A DNA stretch of 64,000 nucleotides from Flavobacteriales bacterium (GTDB lineage: Bacteria; Bacteroidota; Bacteroidia; UBA10329), in the NCBI GenBank assembly GCA_018402015.1, contig JAGYJL010000003.1:1-64000 (forward strand). Reading direction: 5' to 3'. The notes beneath the pieces are model-generated. The model saw only the letters and a list, made by a program, of their open reading frames with translations. It searched no databases and was not told the origin of the DNA. The position numbers and the translations under genes are program-made. Numbering within the stretch: position 1 is the first letter of the stretch; every line of letters begins with the position of its first letter. This document shows positions 55,669 to 64,000 of the stretch, piece after piece.

Positions 55669-56439
55669 ATGCTGCTGTCCATCCAATTTCTAATAAGGCG
55701 AACCGAATTTCTGCTGTATCCGTTCACGTGGGTGCTTCTTCTGTTGTTATTGGCGCTTTTGACCTATGATCGGAAACGGAGAAAACGCTTGTTGGCGTGG
55801 AGTTTCGGAATGTTGTTGTTCTTCTCCAATTCATTTATTGTGGATGAGTTTGTTCGATTCTGGGAAGCGGATGTAACCCTCATAGCTGACATAGCACCAG
55901 AGATCAGAACAGCTATTGTGTTGGGCGGTGGTGTTTTTTACGATGCTGAGACCGACATGGTAAAGTATGGTGGAAATGCCGATCGGTATCTTGGAGTTCT
56001 TCGGCCATATCGCGAGGGTAAAGTGAAGAAGATCTTAGTTTCTGGCGGTGCGGCAAATTACTTGGAACCTGATACCCGAGAAGGAGAAATGCTGGAAAGG
56101 TTGTACCTCCTGTGCGGTATCAATGCAGATGATATTCTGTTGGAGGATAGGAGTTTGAATACCTACGAGAACGCATTGTATGCAAAGCCGATCTTAGAAG
56201 CAACGGGCGAGAACAAATTTTTACTTATTACTTCGGCAGCACACATTCGAAGAGCTGTTGCCTGTTTCGAGAAGCAAGGAATTGAAGTACAACCTTTTGC
56301 CGTAATGAACAGTGTAGGTAACCGAAGATTCGAACTCGATTATCTATTTGTGCCTCATGTTGCCAACTTCCATAAATGGCACAGCCTTATCCACGAATGG
56401 ATCGGTTTCCTCACCTACAAAGTTCGAGGTTACGTTTGA
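55669..56439 (+). CDS. YdcF/ElyC/SanA family (DUF218) membrane protein
   Basis: 256 residues from the ATG at 55669 (a TTG at 55642 is in frame but less likely). Two N-terminal membrane helices (FLLYPFTWVLLLLLLALLTY, LLAWSFGMLLFFSNSF) precede the DUF218 domain: IRTAIVLGGGVFYD, RYLGVLRPYREGKVKKILVSGG, EGEMLERLYLLCGI, EDRSLNTYENALYAKPIL and FLLITSAAHIRRAVACFEKQGI. ElyC in E. coli affects envelope biogenesis at low temperature. The gene is divergent from the lactone oxidase with 49 bp between starts. Confidence 0.88.
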   Translation: MLLSIQFLIRRTEFLLYPFTWVLLLLLLALLTYDRKRRKRLLAWSFGMLLFFSNSFIVDEFVRFWEADVTLIADIAPEIRTAIVLGGGVFYDAETDMVKYGGNADRYLGVLRPYREGKVKKILVSGGAANYLEPDTREGEMLERLYLLCGINADDILLEDRSLNTYENALYAKPILEATGENKFLLITSAAHIRRAVACFEKQGIEVQPFAVMNSVGNRRFELDYLFVPHVANFHKWHSLIHEWIGFLTYKVRGYV

Positions 56440-56455
56440 GTTCGGCTCAATCAGA

Positions 56456-56524
56456 GTCACCCTGAATTTATTTCAGGGTCTATTTACTAAGCCGATTGGA
56501 TTCTGAAACGAGTACTGAATGACA
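56456..56524. repeat. Intergenic palindromic repeat, copy 2
   Basis: GTCACCCTGAATTTATTTCA and CTGAAACGAGTACTGAATGA are the arms. It has the same edges as copy 1 at 54269, with a longer middle, and lies between the convergent ydcF and valS genes. Confidence 0.7.
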
Positions 56525-56529
56525 GAATG

Positions 56530-59151
56530 CTATGCCATAGCAGCTATCTGCTCTTCCAATGCTTTGATCTTTGCCAATGCATCAGCCTGCTTGTTCTTTT
56601 CAATGGTGATGACCTGCTCTGGAGCACCACTAACGAAACGTTCGTTACTCAGTTTCTTCTCCACCGATACTAAGAAGCCTTTTGTGTATTCGAGTTCCTT
56701 CTGAAGTTTTTCCTTCTCCTCATCAGCATCAACCAATCCTTCTAGTAATACAAAGAACTCAACACCTTTTACCACAAACCCTGATGCGGATGCAGGCGCT
56801 TCCGTTACGGATTCTATCGTTTCGAGATTGGCCAATTTCTCAATTACAGGATTGAACATGGCGTCCCAGTTACCTTTTACTTGTAACTGAAGTTTTTCCT
56901 TCAACGCGATCTGCTTCTCATTTCGAATTCTTCGTATTTCCATGATCGCCTTTTCAGCCGACTCAAACCCAACGAGCAGATCTTCGTTCGAAACACCTGG
57001 TTGTGGCCATGGTGCAATGATCATTCGGTCTTCCTTGGTGCGCTCTCCCATGTTGTCCCAAATTTCTTCGGTGATGAATGGTGTGAATGGATGCAGGATT
57101 TTCAAGAGTTTCTCTAGAATTTGAACCGTTGCATCCAAAGTTGCACGATCAATGGGCTGTTGGTACGCAGGTTTTACCATCTCTAAATACCACGAACAGA
57201 AGTCGTTCCACACTAATTTATAGGTGGTCATCAACGCATCACTCAAACGGAATTTGGAGTAGTGATCATCGAGAATTTCCAATTCTTTGTTGAATCTGGA
57301 ATGGAACCAGTCAATGGCAATTTTCGCTTCGGCCGGTTGCGGAATGTTTTCGTCAATTTCCCAACCCTGTATCAATCGGAACGAATTCCAGATCTTGTTG
57401 CTGAAGTTTCTTCCTTGCAAGCAAAGCGCTTCATCAAACAAAAGATCGTTGCCAGCAGGCGAAGAAAGCAACATACCTACACGAACACCATCAGCACCAA
57501 ACTCTTCAATCAGGTCGAGAGGGTCGGGAGAATTACCCAACGACTTACTCATCTTTCTGCGCTGCTTATCTCGAACAATTCCTGTGAGATATACATTCTT
57601 GAAAGGAAGTTCTCCTCTGTATTCGTACCCGGCCATGATCATTCTGGCCACCCAGAAAAACAGAATCTCTGGTGCGGTTACAAGATCGTTTGTTGGGTAA
57701 TAATAGTTGATGTCTTTGTTGTCGGGGTCTTTGAAACCGTTGAAAACCGAAATTGGCCACAGCCATGAGGAGAACCATGTGTCGACCACGTCTTCATCTT
57801 GCTTTAAATCTGATATCTGATATCTGATATCTGAATTCTTGGCATTGAACTTCTCAACGGCTTCTTCAATTGATTTCGCTACCACATATTCCCCGTTTGG
57901 AGCATAGTACACAGGAATGCGCTGTCCCCACCATAATTGGCGGCTAATGCACCAATCGCGTACGTTCTCCATCCAATGTTTGTAGGTGTTCACAAACTTG
58001 GGCGGATGGAATTGAACGTTTCCATTCACAACATTTTCCAATGCAGGTTCGGCAAGTTTTTTCATGCTCACGAACCATTGCTCTGATAAGCGTGGTTCAA
58101 TAACAGCATCGGTTCTTTCAGAATAACCGACTTTGTTCATGTAGTCCTCAACCTTAACAAGATTTCCAGCAGCCTCAAGGTCTTTTGCAATCTTTTTTCG
58201 AACCACAAAACGATCTTCTCCAACGTAGAATTGAGCGGCTTCGCTTAACGTTCCGTTCGGGTTCAGTATGTCAATGGTTTCAAGGTTGTGCTTCTTGCCC
58301 AGATTATAGTCATTCTCATCGTGAGCTGGCGTTACTTTTAAACAACCCGTTCCGAATTCCATATCTACATATTCATCCTGAATGATTGGAATACTGCGCT
58401 TCACCATTGGAACAATGGCGCGCTTGCCGTGCAAATGCTTAAAACGTTCATCGTTCGGGTTGATGCAAATGGCTGTATCGCCCAAAATCGTCTCCGGTCT
58501 TGTTGTGGCAATGGTCAGCCATTCGTCCGTTCCTTCAACCTGATACTTCACATAGTAAAGTTTCGATTGAACTTCTTTGTGGTTCACTTCCTCATCAGAG
58601 ACTGCCGTCAACGCGCTTGGATCCCAGTTCACCATGCGATGACCTTTGTAGATCAGCCCTTTGTTGTAGAGATCTATAAAAACATCGATAACGGCATCAC
58701 TCAGGTCATCTTCCATTGTGAAACGGGTACGTTCCCAATCGCAAGAAGCACCGAGTTTCTTCAATTGCTCAAGGATGATTCCGCCATGTTTGTGCGTCCA
58801 TTCCCACGCATGTTCCAAGAATTCATCGCGTGAAAGATCCCACTTGTTGATGCCTTGGTCTTTCAACTTCCGGACAACTTTGGCTTCTGTGGCAATAGAT
58901 GCATGGTCGGTTCCAGGAACCCAGCACGCATTTTTTCCTTGCATTCGGGCCCTACGCACCAGTACATCCTGAATGGTGTTGTTGAGCATGTGCCCCATGT
59001 GCAGCACACCCGTCACATTAGGTGGTGGAATAACAATGGTGTACGGCTCGCGCTCGTCTGGCTCCGAATGGAAATATCCATTATCCATCCAGTAGCTATA
59101 CCACTTATCTTCGGTTTTGCTTGGGTCGTACTTAGCTGCAATCTCGCTCAT
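56530..59151 (-). CDS. valS: Valyl-tRNA synthetase
   Basis: 873 residues, complete. Class I motifs: [16 protein letters not shown] (HIGH) near residue 42 and KMSKS near residue 531; editing domain with [48 protein letters not shown]-terminal coiled-coil tRNA-binding arm from about 805. It charges tRNA-Val and edits threonyl errors. Around residues 438-448 a heptamer DNA array (TGATATC units) encodes an in-frame [16 protein letters not shown] insertion that other ValRS proteins probably lack. A TAATTTTGC -7 box lies upstream. Confidence 0.97.
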   Translation of the reverse strand: MSEIAAKYDPSKTEDKWYSYWMDNGYFHSEPDEREPYTIVIPPPNVTGVLHMGHMLNNTIQDVLVRRARMQGKNACWVPGTDHASIATEAKVVRKLKDQGINKWDLSRDEFLEHAWEWTHKHGGIILEQLKKLGASCDWERTRFTMEDDLSDAVIDVFIDLYNKGLIYKGHRMVNWDPSALTAVSDEEVNHKEVQSKLYYVKYQVEGTDEWLTIATTRPETILGDTAICINPNDERFKHLHGKRAIVPMVKRSIPIIQDEYVDMEFGTGCLKVTPAHDENDYNLGKKHNLETIDILNPNGTLSEAAQFYVGEDRFVVRKKIAKDLEAAGNLVKVEDYMNKVGYSERTDAVIEPRLSEQWFVSMKKLAEPALENVVNGNVQFHPPKFVNTYKHWMENVRDWCISRQLWWGQRIPVYYAPNGEYVVAKSIEEAVEKFNAKNSDIRYQISDLKQDEDVVDTWFSSWLWPISVFNGFKDPDNKDINYYYPTNDLVTAPEILFFWVARMIMAGYEYRGELPFKNVYLTGIVRDKQRRKMSKSLGNSPDPLDLIEEFGADGVRVGMLLSSPAGNDLLFDEALCLQGRNFSNKIWNSFRLIQGWEIDENIPQPAEAKIAIDWFHSRFNKELEILDDHYSKFRLSDALMTTYKLVWNDFCSWYLEMVKPAYQQPIDRATLDATVQILEKLLKILHPFTPFITEEIWDNMGERTKEDRMIIAPWPQPGVSNEDLLVGFESAEKAIMEIRRIRNEKQIALKEKLQLQVKGNWDAMFNPVIEKLANLETIESVTEAPASASGFVVKGVEFFVLLEGLVDADEEKEKLQKELEYTKGFLVSVEKKLSNERFVSGAPEQVITIEKNKQADALAKIKALEEQIAAMA
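57807..57838 (+). repeat. Heptamer tandem array inside valS
   Basis: About 4.5 units of TGATATC (AATC TGATATC TGATATC TGATATC TGAATTC), period 7, kept in frame. Confidence 0.8.
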
Positions 59152-59172
59152 CAGGTCTTTTTCTTGAAGAGC

Positions 59173-59181
59173 GCAAAATTA
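59173..59181 (-). promoter_or_regulatory. -7 promoter box for valS
   Basis: Minus-strand TAATTTTGC is an exact TAnnTTTGC match, 22 bp before the ATG; a TTG is found 24 bp further up. Confidence 0.5.
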
Positions 59182-59268
59182 GGAAATGTGCTTACGTGCC
59201 GAATTCAATTCGGCAGAACATTCGATACAAAAAAAGAGGGTGAAAAGGAATAAGCTACAACTCAGAGG

Positions 59269-59631
59269 TCAATCCTTGTCATCGTCCTCTTCATCTGCTT
59301 CATCTTCTGGGGCGTCATCAACTTCATCCACTTCATCTTCCTCGTCTAGACGATCTTCGATTTCCTCGCGGGCCTCATCGGTAAGATTACCATCCTCATC
59401 GTAGTCATCATCATCTTCAATAATGGCCTGTGCTTCTTCCACCGTCATTCTCACCAAATAATACTTATCAGCAGTCTCGAATGGAAGCGCTGAGACGCGT
59501 TTCCCTTCTGCATTGGTGAATGTTACTAGATTATCCTCAAATCCATATGGGTATTCAAGTTTTATCTGCTCCTGAATGGAAACGTCCAACTTATCGTAAT
59601 CCTTTACTACACGTGGTTTGCCGGTGCTCAT
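59269..59631 (-). CDS. Conserved acidic protein of Bacteroidota, unknown function
   Basis: 120 residues. The first 75 are ordered-looking (PRVVKDYDKLDVSIQEQIKLE, YPYGFEDNLVTFTNAEGKRVSALPFETADKYYLVRMT); the last 45 are almost only D and E. I recall near-identical N-terminal motifs in a Bacteroidota family sometimes mislabelled 'DNA primase'; there is no primase motif here. It starts about 110 bp from valS, on the same strand. Confidence 0.7.
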   Translation of the reverse strand: MSTGKPRVVKDYDKLDVSIQEQIKLEYPYGFEDNLVTFTNAEGKRVSALPFETADKYYLVRMTVEEAQAIIEDDDDYDEDGNLTDEAREEIEDRLDEEDEVDEVDDAPEDEADEEDDDKD

Positions 59632-59857
59632 TTTCTAATGATGGGTTATTGCAATGAATTTTCAGGCGTTAATGCTATGAAATTGATTTGTTCTTTCTAT
59701 CCAATCGATGAAAAAAAGTTACAGGAAATTTTAAAGGTTGCAGTTTTGGCTCTTTTCGGTGATCGATATGATCCGAACTATGGCTCCTTTCGTGGTCATT
59801 ATTCCTATTCATTTCCATGCTTCGTCTTGTTACCTTTGCGCCCCAATTTCTACAAAC

Positions 59858-61524
59858 ATGTCAGACGATAAGAAGGTCATTTTTTCAATGGTCGGATTGA
59901 GCAAGACGTTTCAATCCAATAATAAGAAGGTACTCAACAACATTTATCTCTCGTTCTTCTACGGAGCAAAGATCGGCATCATCGGTCTCAACGGTTCGGG
60001 AAAGTCAACGCTTCTCAAGATCATTGCAGGCGTTGAGAAGAGCTTTCAGGGTGATGTCGTGTTCTCTCCCGGATACACGGTTGGTTATCTGGAACAGGAA
60101 CCAAACCTCGACCCGAACAAAACAGTGAAGGAAGTGGTGATGGAAGCCGTTGCCGAACTAGCTGGCATCATGAAAGAATATGATGAGGTGAACCTGAAGT
60201 TCGGGGAACCGATGAGCGATGATGAGATGAACAAGCTCATCGAGCGTCAAGGTGTTTTGGCGGAGAAGATTGAAACGATGGGCGGTTGGGAACTCGACCA
60301 CAAACTCGAACGCGCAATGGACGCGCTTCGTTGCCCGCCCGATGATCAATTGGTAAGCACGCTTTCGGGAGGAGAAAAGCGTAGAGTGGCACTTTGCCGT
60401 CTCTTGCTTCAAGAACCAGATATCTTGCTTTTGGATGAGCCGACCAACCACTTGGATGCCGAGAGTATCGATTGGTTGGAGCAGCATTTGCAGCAATACA
60501 AAGGAACCGTCATTGCCATTACCCACGATAGATATTTCTTGGATAACGTGGCAGGATGGATCCTTGAATTGGATCGTGGCGAAGGCATTCCATGGGAAGG
60601 AAACTACAGTTCTTGGTTGGATCAGAAAAGCAAGCGACTGAAGCAAGAAGAGAAATCGGAAAGCAAGCGTAGAAAGACCTTGGAGCGCGAGTTGGAATGG
60701 GTGAGAATGAGCCCCAAGGCGCGACAAGCAAAGAGCAAAGCGCGTTTGAGTGCTTACGACAAACTCTTGAACGAAGACTCAAAACAGAAAGAGGAAAAAC
60801 TAGAGATCTTCATTCCGAACGGACCACGTTTAGGAACGAATGTGATTGAAGCGATTGATGTGTCGAAAGCGTTTGGAGACAAGTTGCTTTATGAGCACTT
60901 GAATTTCAGTTTGCCACCGAACGGAATTGTCGGGATCATTGGTCCGAACGGTGCGGGTAAGACCACACTTTTCCGCATGATCATGGGATTGGAGAAACCT
61001 GATAGTGGAGAATTCAAAGTAGGTGATACAGTAAAAGTGGCCTATGTCGATCAGCAACATCAGGACATCGACCCGAAGAAAACCGTTTGGGAAACCATTT
61101 CGGATGGACTGGAAGAGATGGAATTGGGCGGACGTAGATTGAATTCACGTGCTTACGTTTCGCGCTTCAACTTTGGTGGTGGTGACCAAGGCAAGAAAGT
61201 GGAAATGCTTTCTGGTGGGGAACGAAATCGATTGCACTTGGCCATGACCTTGAAGCAGGAAGCGAACGTCCTACTGCTGGATGAGCCAACCAACGATATC
61301 GATGTGAACACGCTTCGAGCTTTGGAAGGTCTAGAAAGCTTTGCTGGTTATTGCTGTGATTATCTCTCACGACCGTTGGTTCTTAGATAGAATCTGCATT
61401 TTAGCTTTCGAAGGCGATTCGCAAGTGTATTACTTCGAAGGCAGCTACACCGATTACGAAGAACCACAAGAAACGCGGAAACAACGGTCAGAAACGAATC
61501 AGATACCGCAAGTTGGTGGGCTAA
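59858..61524 (+). pseudogene. ettA: EttA-type ABC-F ATPase (frameshift near 3' end)
   Basis: From the ATG at 59858 (MSDDKKVIFSMVGLSKTF). Two ABC domains: first Walker A GLNGSGKST, signature LSGGEKRRVALCRLL, Walker B ILLLDEPTNHLDA; linker with KSESKRRKTLERELEWVRMSPKARQAKSKARL (EttA arm); second Walker A GPNGAGKTT, signature LSGGERNRLHLA and LLLDEPTNDIDV. Near 61346 the frame shifts, after which [23 protein letters not shown] and the terminal [10 protein letters not shown] end at 61524. About 556 residues, normal for EttA, which binds the ribosomal E site and gates translation by ATP/ADP level. The open frame from 59738 is not the start. Confidence 0.9.
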
Positions 61525-61528
61525 AGCC

Positions 61529-61581
61529 GTTCAAAGTTCCGAGTTCAAGGTTCAAAGTAGAGCCACATTGAACTTTGAACG
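61529..61581. repeat. Heptamer tandem array with inverted end between ettA and hisS
   Basis: Four units of about TTCAAAG with drift (TTCAAAG TTCCGAG TTCAAGG TTCAAAG) followed by the inverse ACTTTGAAC, so it can fold back; period 7. Confidence 0.7.
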
Positions 61582-61594
61582 CGCAGTGAACTCA

Positions 61595-62957
61595 ATGAAA
61601 CTCAATACTCCAAAGGAACACGCGATTTTCTCCTGCCGAAATGGTGAGGCGGAACTACATTTTGATACGATAAAAAGCGTTTTCAAGAGTATGGTTACCA
61701 GCCCTTAGAAACGCTGTGGAGAATTCCGAAACCCTGATGGGTAAGTATGGCGATGAAGGTGATGATTTGATTTCGAATTTTGAATTCGGGAGATTTTCTT
61801 GGAAAGATGCCTTCTGATTTGTTGGATGGTGGCCAATCGCAAATCGTTAATCGTCAATCGTCAATCGTTAATCAGTATCGGAAAGGCTCTCCTACGATCT
61901 CACCGTTCCCTTGCCCGTTACGTAGTTCCAGCACAGAAACGAAATCACGTTTCCGTTCAAGCGGTATCAGGTGCAACCCGTTTGGCGTGCTGATCGTCCG
62001 CAGAAAGGCCGTTATCGCGAGTTCTATCAATGCGATATTGATGTGATCGGTAGCGATTCACTTTTGAACAGGAAATGGTACAAGTGGTCGATGAGGTGTT
62101 TGGGAAGTTGAATGTTCCGGTTGCTGTGAATCGACAACCGAAAACTGCTAGCCGCCACCATTGCCGAGGTTATCAGTGCACCGTACGTTTGTTGACATTA
62201 CGGTTGCCTTGGATAAACTCGACAAGATAGGAGAGGAGAAGGTGATGCGTTGAACTGAAGACGCGGCATTTCAGATGTTTCCACCGAAAAACTGTTGCCG
62301 CTGATGCGTTTTACCGAAACACAACCGAAGTTGGAATTCCTCAAAACGTATTTGTCAATCAGCGAAATCGGACAGAAAGGAATTGCAGAAGTTTCGGAAG
62401 TATTGGAAACCGCGCAGAAACTCATCTCCAACAAAACGGTTCTTGAACTTGATTTGACTCTCGCTCGTGGTTTGAACTACTACACAGGCGCCATTTTCGA
62501 AGTGCGTTCCAATATTGAAGGAACGCTTTCAAGTAGCATTTCGGGCGGAGGTCGTTACGATGATCTTACAGGCATTTTCGGAATGAAAGACGTTTCGGGC
62601 GTTGGAATTTCCTTTGGTGCCGATCGAATTTACGATGTGCTTCAAGAGGCGAATCTGTTTCCTGAATTCACATCAGACAGCACACAGGTTTTCTTCGTCA
62701 ATTTTGGCACAGAAGAAGCGAATTACTGCCTGAGCTTGGTTAAGCAGCTTCGCGAAGCCGGCATCAATACCGAACTCTATCCTGATAAGGCTAAAATGCA
62801 GAAGCAGATGACCTACGCCAACAACAATTCCATTCCGTTTGTGGCCATGGTCGGCACGCAGGAAATGGAAAGCGGGAAGATCGGAGTGAAGAACATGGTA
62901 ACAGGAGAGCAATCGTCTCTTTCAGTTTCCGAACTAATTGCACTTGTAAACGGTTAA
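61595..62957 (+). pseudogene. hisS: Histidyl-tRNA synthetase (N-terminal half frameshifted)
   Basis: Start at the ATG 61595. Pieces: [72 protein letters not shown] (motif 2), KLNVPVAV. The clean half from 62295 carries LARGLNYYTGAIFEV, SGGGRYDDLTGIFG (motif 3-type HisRS signature), GVGISFGADRI and the C-terminal anticodon-binding domain. Length about 454, normal. An in-frame heptamer array encodes QIVNRQSSIVNQ at about residues 80-92. Charges tRNA-His. About ten indels before 62290. Confidence 0.88.
61835..61874 (+). repeat. Heptamer tandem array inside hisS
   Basis: About 5.5 units of AATCGTC with drift (AATCGCA AATCGTT AATCGTC AATCGTC AATCGTT AATC), period 7. Confidence 0.8.
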
Positions 62958-62975
62958 GAACCAAAAGAAAATACT

Positions 62976-63725
62976 GTGAGTTCAATAATCGAGAATAAGG
63001 CAGAGTCAGTAAAACCTTACAGCCAAGAAGGTTCGAAGACCCAACAGATTGCAACGATGTTCGATAATATCGCGCATCGCTACGATTTCCTCAATCGTTC
63101 GCTTTCTATGGGAATCGACATCATTTGGAGAAAGAAAGCCATCGCACAGCTCAAGGATCTGAAGCCGAAAACCATTCTTGATGTAGCAACTGGCACAGGC
63201 GATTTCGCGCTCGAAGCAATGAGTTTGAATCCAGATAAGATCACGGGAGTAGATATTTCTGTTGGAATGCTTGAACTTGGAAAAGTGAAGATTGCCAAGA
63301 AAAAGCTTTCCAACAAGATTGAAATGGTGGTGGGCGATTCAGAAAATCTTCCATTCAAAGACAATACTTACGATGCGGCCACCGTTGCTTTTGGCGTGCG
63401 GAATTTTGAGAACCTTCAAAAAGGACTGACGGACATTAATCGTGTGCTTCGGCCAGGCGGAAAACTGGTTGTATTGGAACTTTCAACACCAAAGAAGTTT
63501 CCGGTCAAGCAATTGTTCGGATTCTACTTCAATAATATTCTTCCGTTGTTCGGGAAAATGCTCTCGAAAGACGATTCGGCCTACACCTATTTGCCCGAAT
63601 CGGTAAATGCCTTTCCAGATGGTGAAGATTTTAAAAAAGTAATGGCTGCAGCTGGATTTGAACACAACACTTCCAAGTCGCTAACGCTTGGAATTTGCAG
63701 TTTATATACTGGCATCAAAGCCTGA
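62976..63725 (+). CDS. ubiE: Demethylmenaquinone / bifunctional menaquinone-ubiquinone methyltransferase
   Basis: 249 residues from a GTG at 62976. MFDNIAHRYDFLNRSLSMGID and WRKKAI are the family start; SAM-binding ILDVATGTGDFAL near residues 65-77; GVDISVGML; FGVRNFEN and LRPGGKLVVLE follow. In Bacteroidota, which use menaquinone, it would methylate demethylmenaquinone (MenG activity). It is followed at once by a porT-like gene, a known order in this phylum. Confidence 0.95.
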   Translation: MSSIIENKAESVKPYSQEGSKTQQIATMFDNIAHRYDFLNRSLSMGIDIIWRKKAIAQLKDLKPKTILDVATGTGDFALEAMSLNPDKITGVDISVGMLELGKVKIAKKKLSNKIEMVVGDSENLPFKDNTYDAATVAFGVRNFENLQKGLTDINRVLRPGGKLVVLELSTPKKFPVKQLFGFYFNNILPLFGKMLSKDDSAYTYLPESVNAFPDGEDFKKVMAAAGFEHNTSKSLTLGICSLYTGIKA

Positions 63726-63726
63726 T

Positions 63727-64000
63727 TTGCAGCTGAGTCGAAAACATATCGTTCATGTATCGGTCTTTTTTTCAGTGCTTTTGGCGCTGAGTTCAAGCAG
63801 CTACGCACAGTTTCCACTCAAATTCAAGGAGAAGAAGCAACTCAATCTTACCAAGTACGATCGAAGAATGTTCCACTTTGGCTTTTCGCTAGGAATGAAC
63901 TATTCAGACATCGCGGTAAAACTGAAGGACAACATTCAAGCGCTCGATTCTTTGTACGTGGTTGAACCAAAGGGAGCCGTGGGTTTCAACTTGGGCATTG
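63727..64000 (+). CDS. porT: PorT family T9SS / outer-membrane protein (3' partial)
   Basis: A TTG at 63727, two bases after the ubiE stop, starts a signal-peptide frame (VHVSVFFSVLLALSSSSYAQ) continuing FPLKFKEKKQLNLTKYDRRMFHFGFSLGMNYSDIAVKL, the beginning of a PorT-like beta barrel. It runs off the window after 91 codons. PorT takes part in type IX secretion in Porphyromonas; the ubiE-porT order is common. Confidence 0.75.
   Translation, partial: MQLSRKHIVHVSVFFSVLLALSSSSYAQFPLKFKEKKQLNLTKYDRRMFHFGFSLGMNYSDIAVKLKDNIQALDSLYVVEPKGAVGFNLGI

Noticed and set aside
59272..59404. Plus-strand serine-rich frame
   Set aside because: Antisense reading of the D/E-rich tail of the acidic protein (GAC/GAA repeats give Ser on the other strand).
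59738..59857. Longer N-terminus for EttA
   Set aside because: The extra 40 residues have no similarity to the family, and MSDDKK at 59858 is the normal start.

Overview
This is a Bacteroidota chromosome segment, most likely from an uncultured member of the Flavobacteriales. Evidence: proteins carrying type IX secretion system (T9SS) sorting domains (1-1381, 23025-28322, 29666-33940), the gliding genes gldF and gldG, a porT-like gene after ubiE, a TonB receptor paired with a DUF4249 lipoprotein, and -7 boxes of the TAnnTTTG type. Composition is about 43% GC throughout.

Sequence quality decides how the window must be read. Clean tracts alternate with tracts in which almost every gene is cut by small indels: about 6.5-11.6 kb, 13.6-14.3 kb, 37.5-55.0 kb and 61.3-62.3 kb. 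Protein similarity continues across the frames, and the damage starts and stops inside genes (SulP, glyA, ettA, hisS, the lactone oxidase). I therefore read most 'pseudogenes' here as likely uncorrected sequencing indels. I annotated the reconstructed full-length genes, typed pseudogene because they are broken as given.

Layout. 1-2.6 kb: end of a T9SS cargo protein, a rhomboid protease and a CmpB-type membrane protein. 2.7-7.3 kb (minus): gldF-gldG-DUF4340 gene-dnaN. 7.5-12.9 kb: DUF6992-like membrane protein, aldo/keto reductase, nitronate monooxygenase, four-helix-bundle protein, glyA, thioesterase and miaE. 12.9-17.3 kb: OmpH chaperone, SulP transporter with its UspA partner, MORN-repeat protein. 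Then tRNA-Pro(GGG), TonB receptor plus DUF4249 lipoprotein, trxB, SRPBCC protein and a redoxin. 23-34 kb: two giant secreted T9SS cargo proteins. 34-37.6 kb: lipoprotein, PadR regulator with a HAAS-like membrane partner, small secreted protein.

37.5-55 kb is the accessory and error-rich part: GIY-YIG/DUF4357 nuclease, exonuclease III, a very large fibronectin/lamin-tail adhesin, a 2OG-Fe(II) oxygenase, a small exported protein, fused isobutyryl-CoA mutase icmF, a convergent restriction-modification pair and an IS256-type transposase. The icmF linker is interrupted by a DUF559 (Vsr-like) nuclease gene between palindromic repeats. The IS256-type gene lies between two arrays of a 21-bp repeat. 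54.3-64 kb returns to housekeeping genes: lactone oxidase, ydcF, valS, an acidic protein, ettA, hisS, ubiE and the start of porT.

Strongest candidates for something undescribed: the repeat-flanked DUF559 unit inside icmF (47390-48062), three unrelated heptamer tandem arrays of which two lie inside aminoacyl-tRNA synthetase genes (57807, 61529, 61835), and the 21-bp arrays around the IS256-like transposase.
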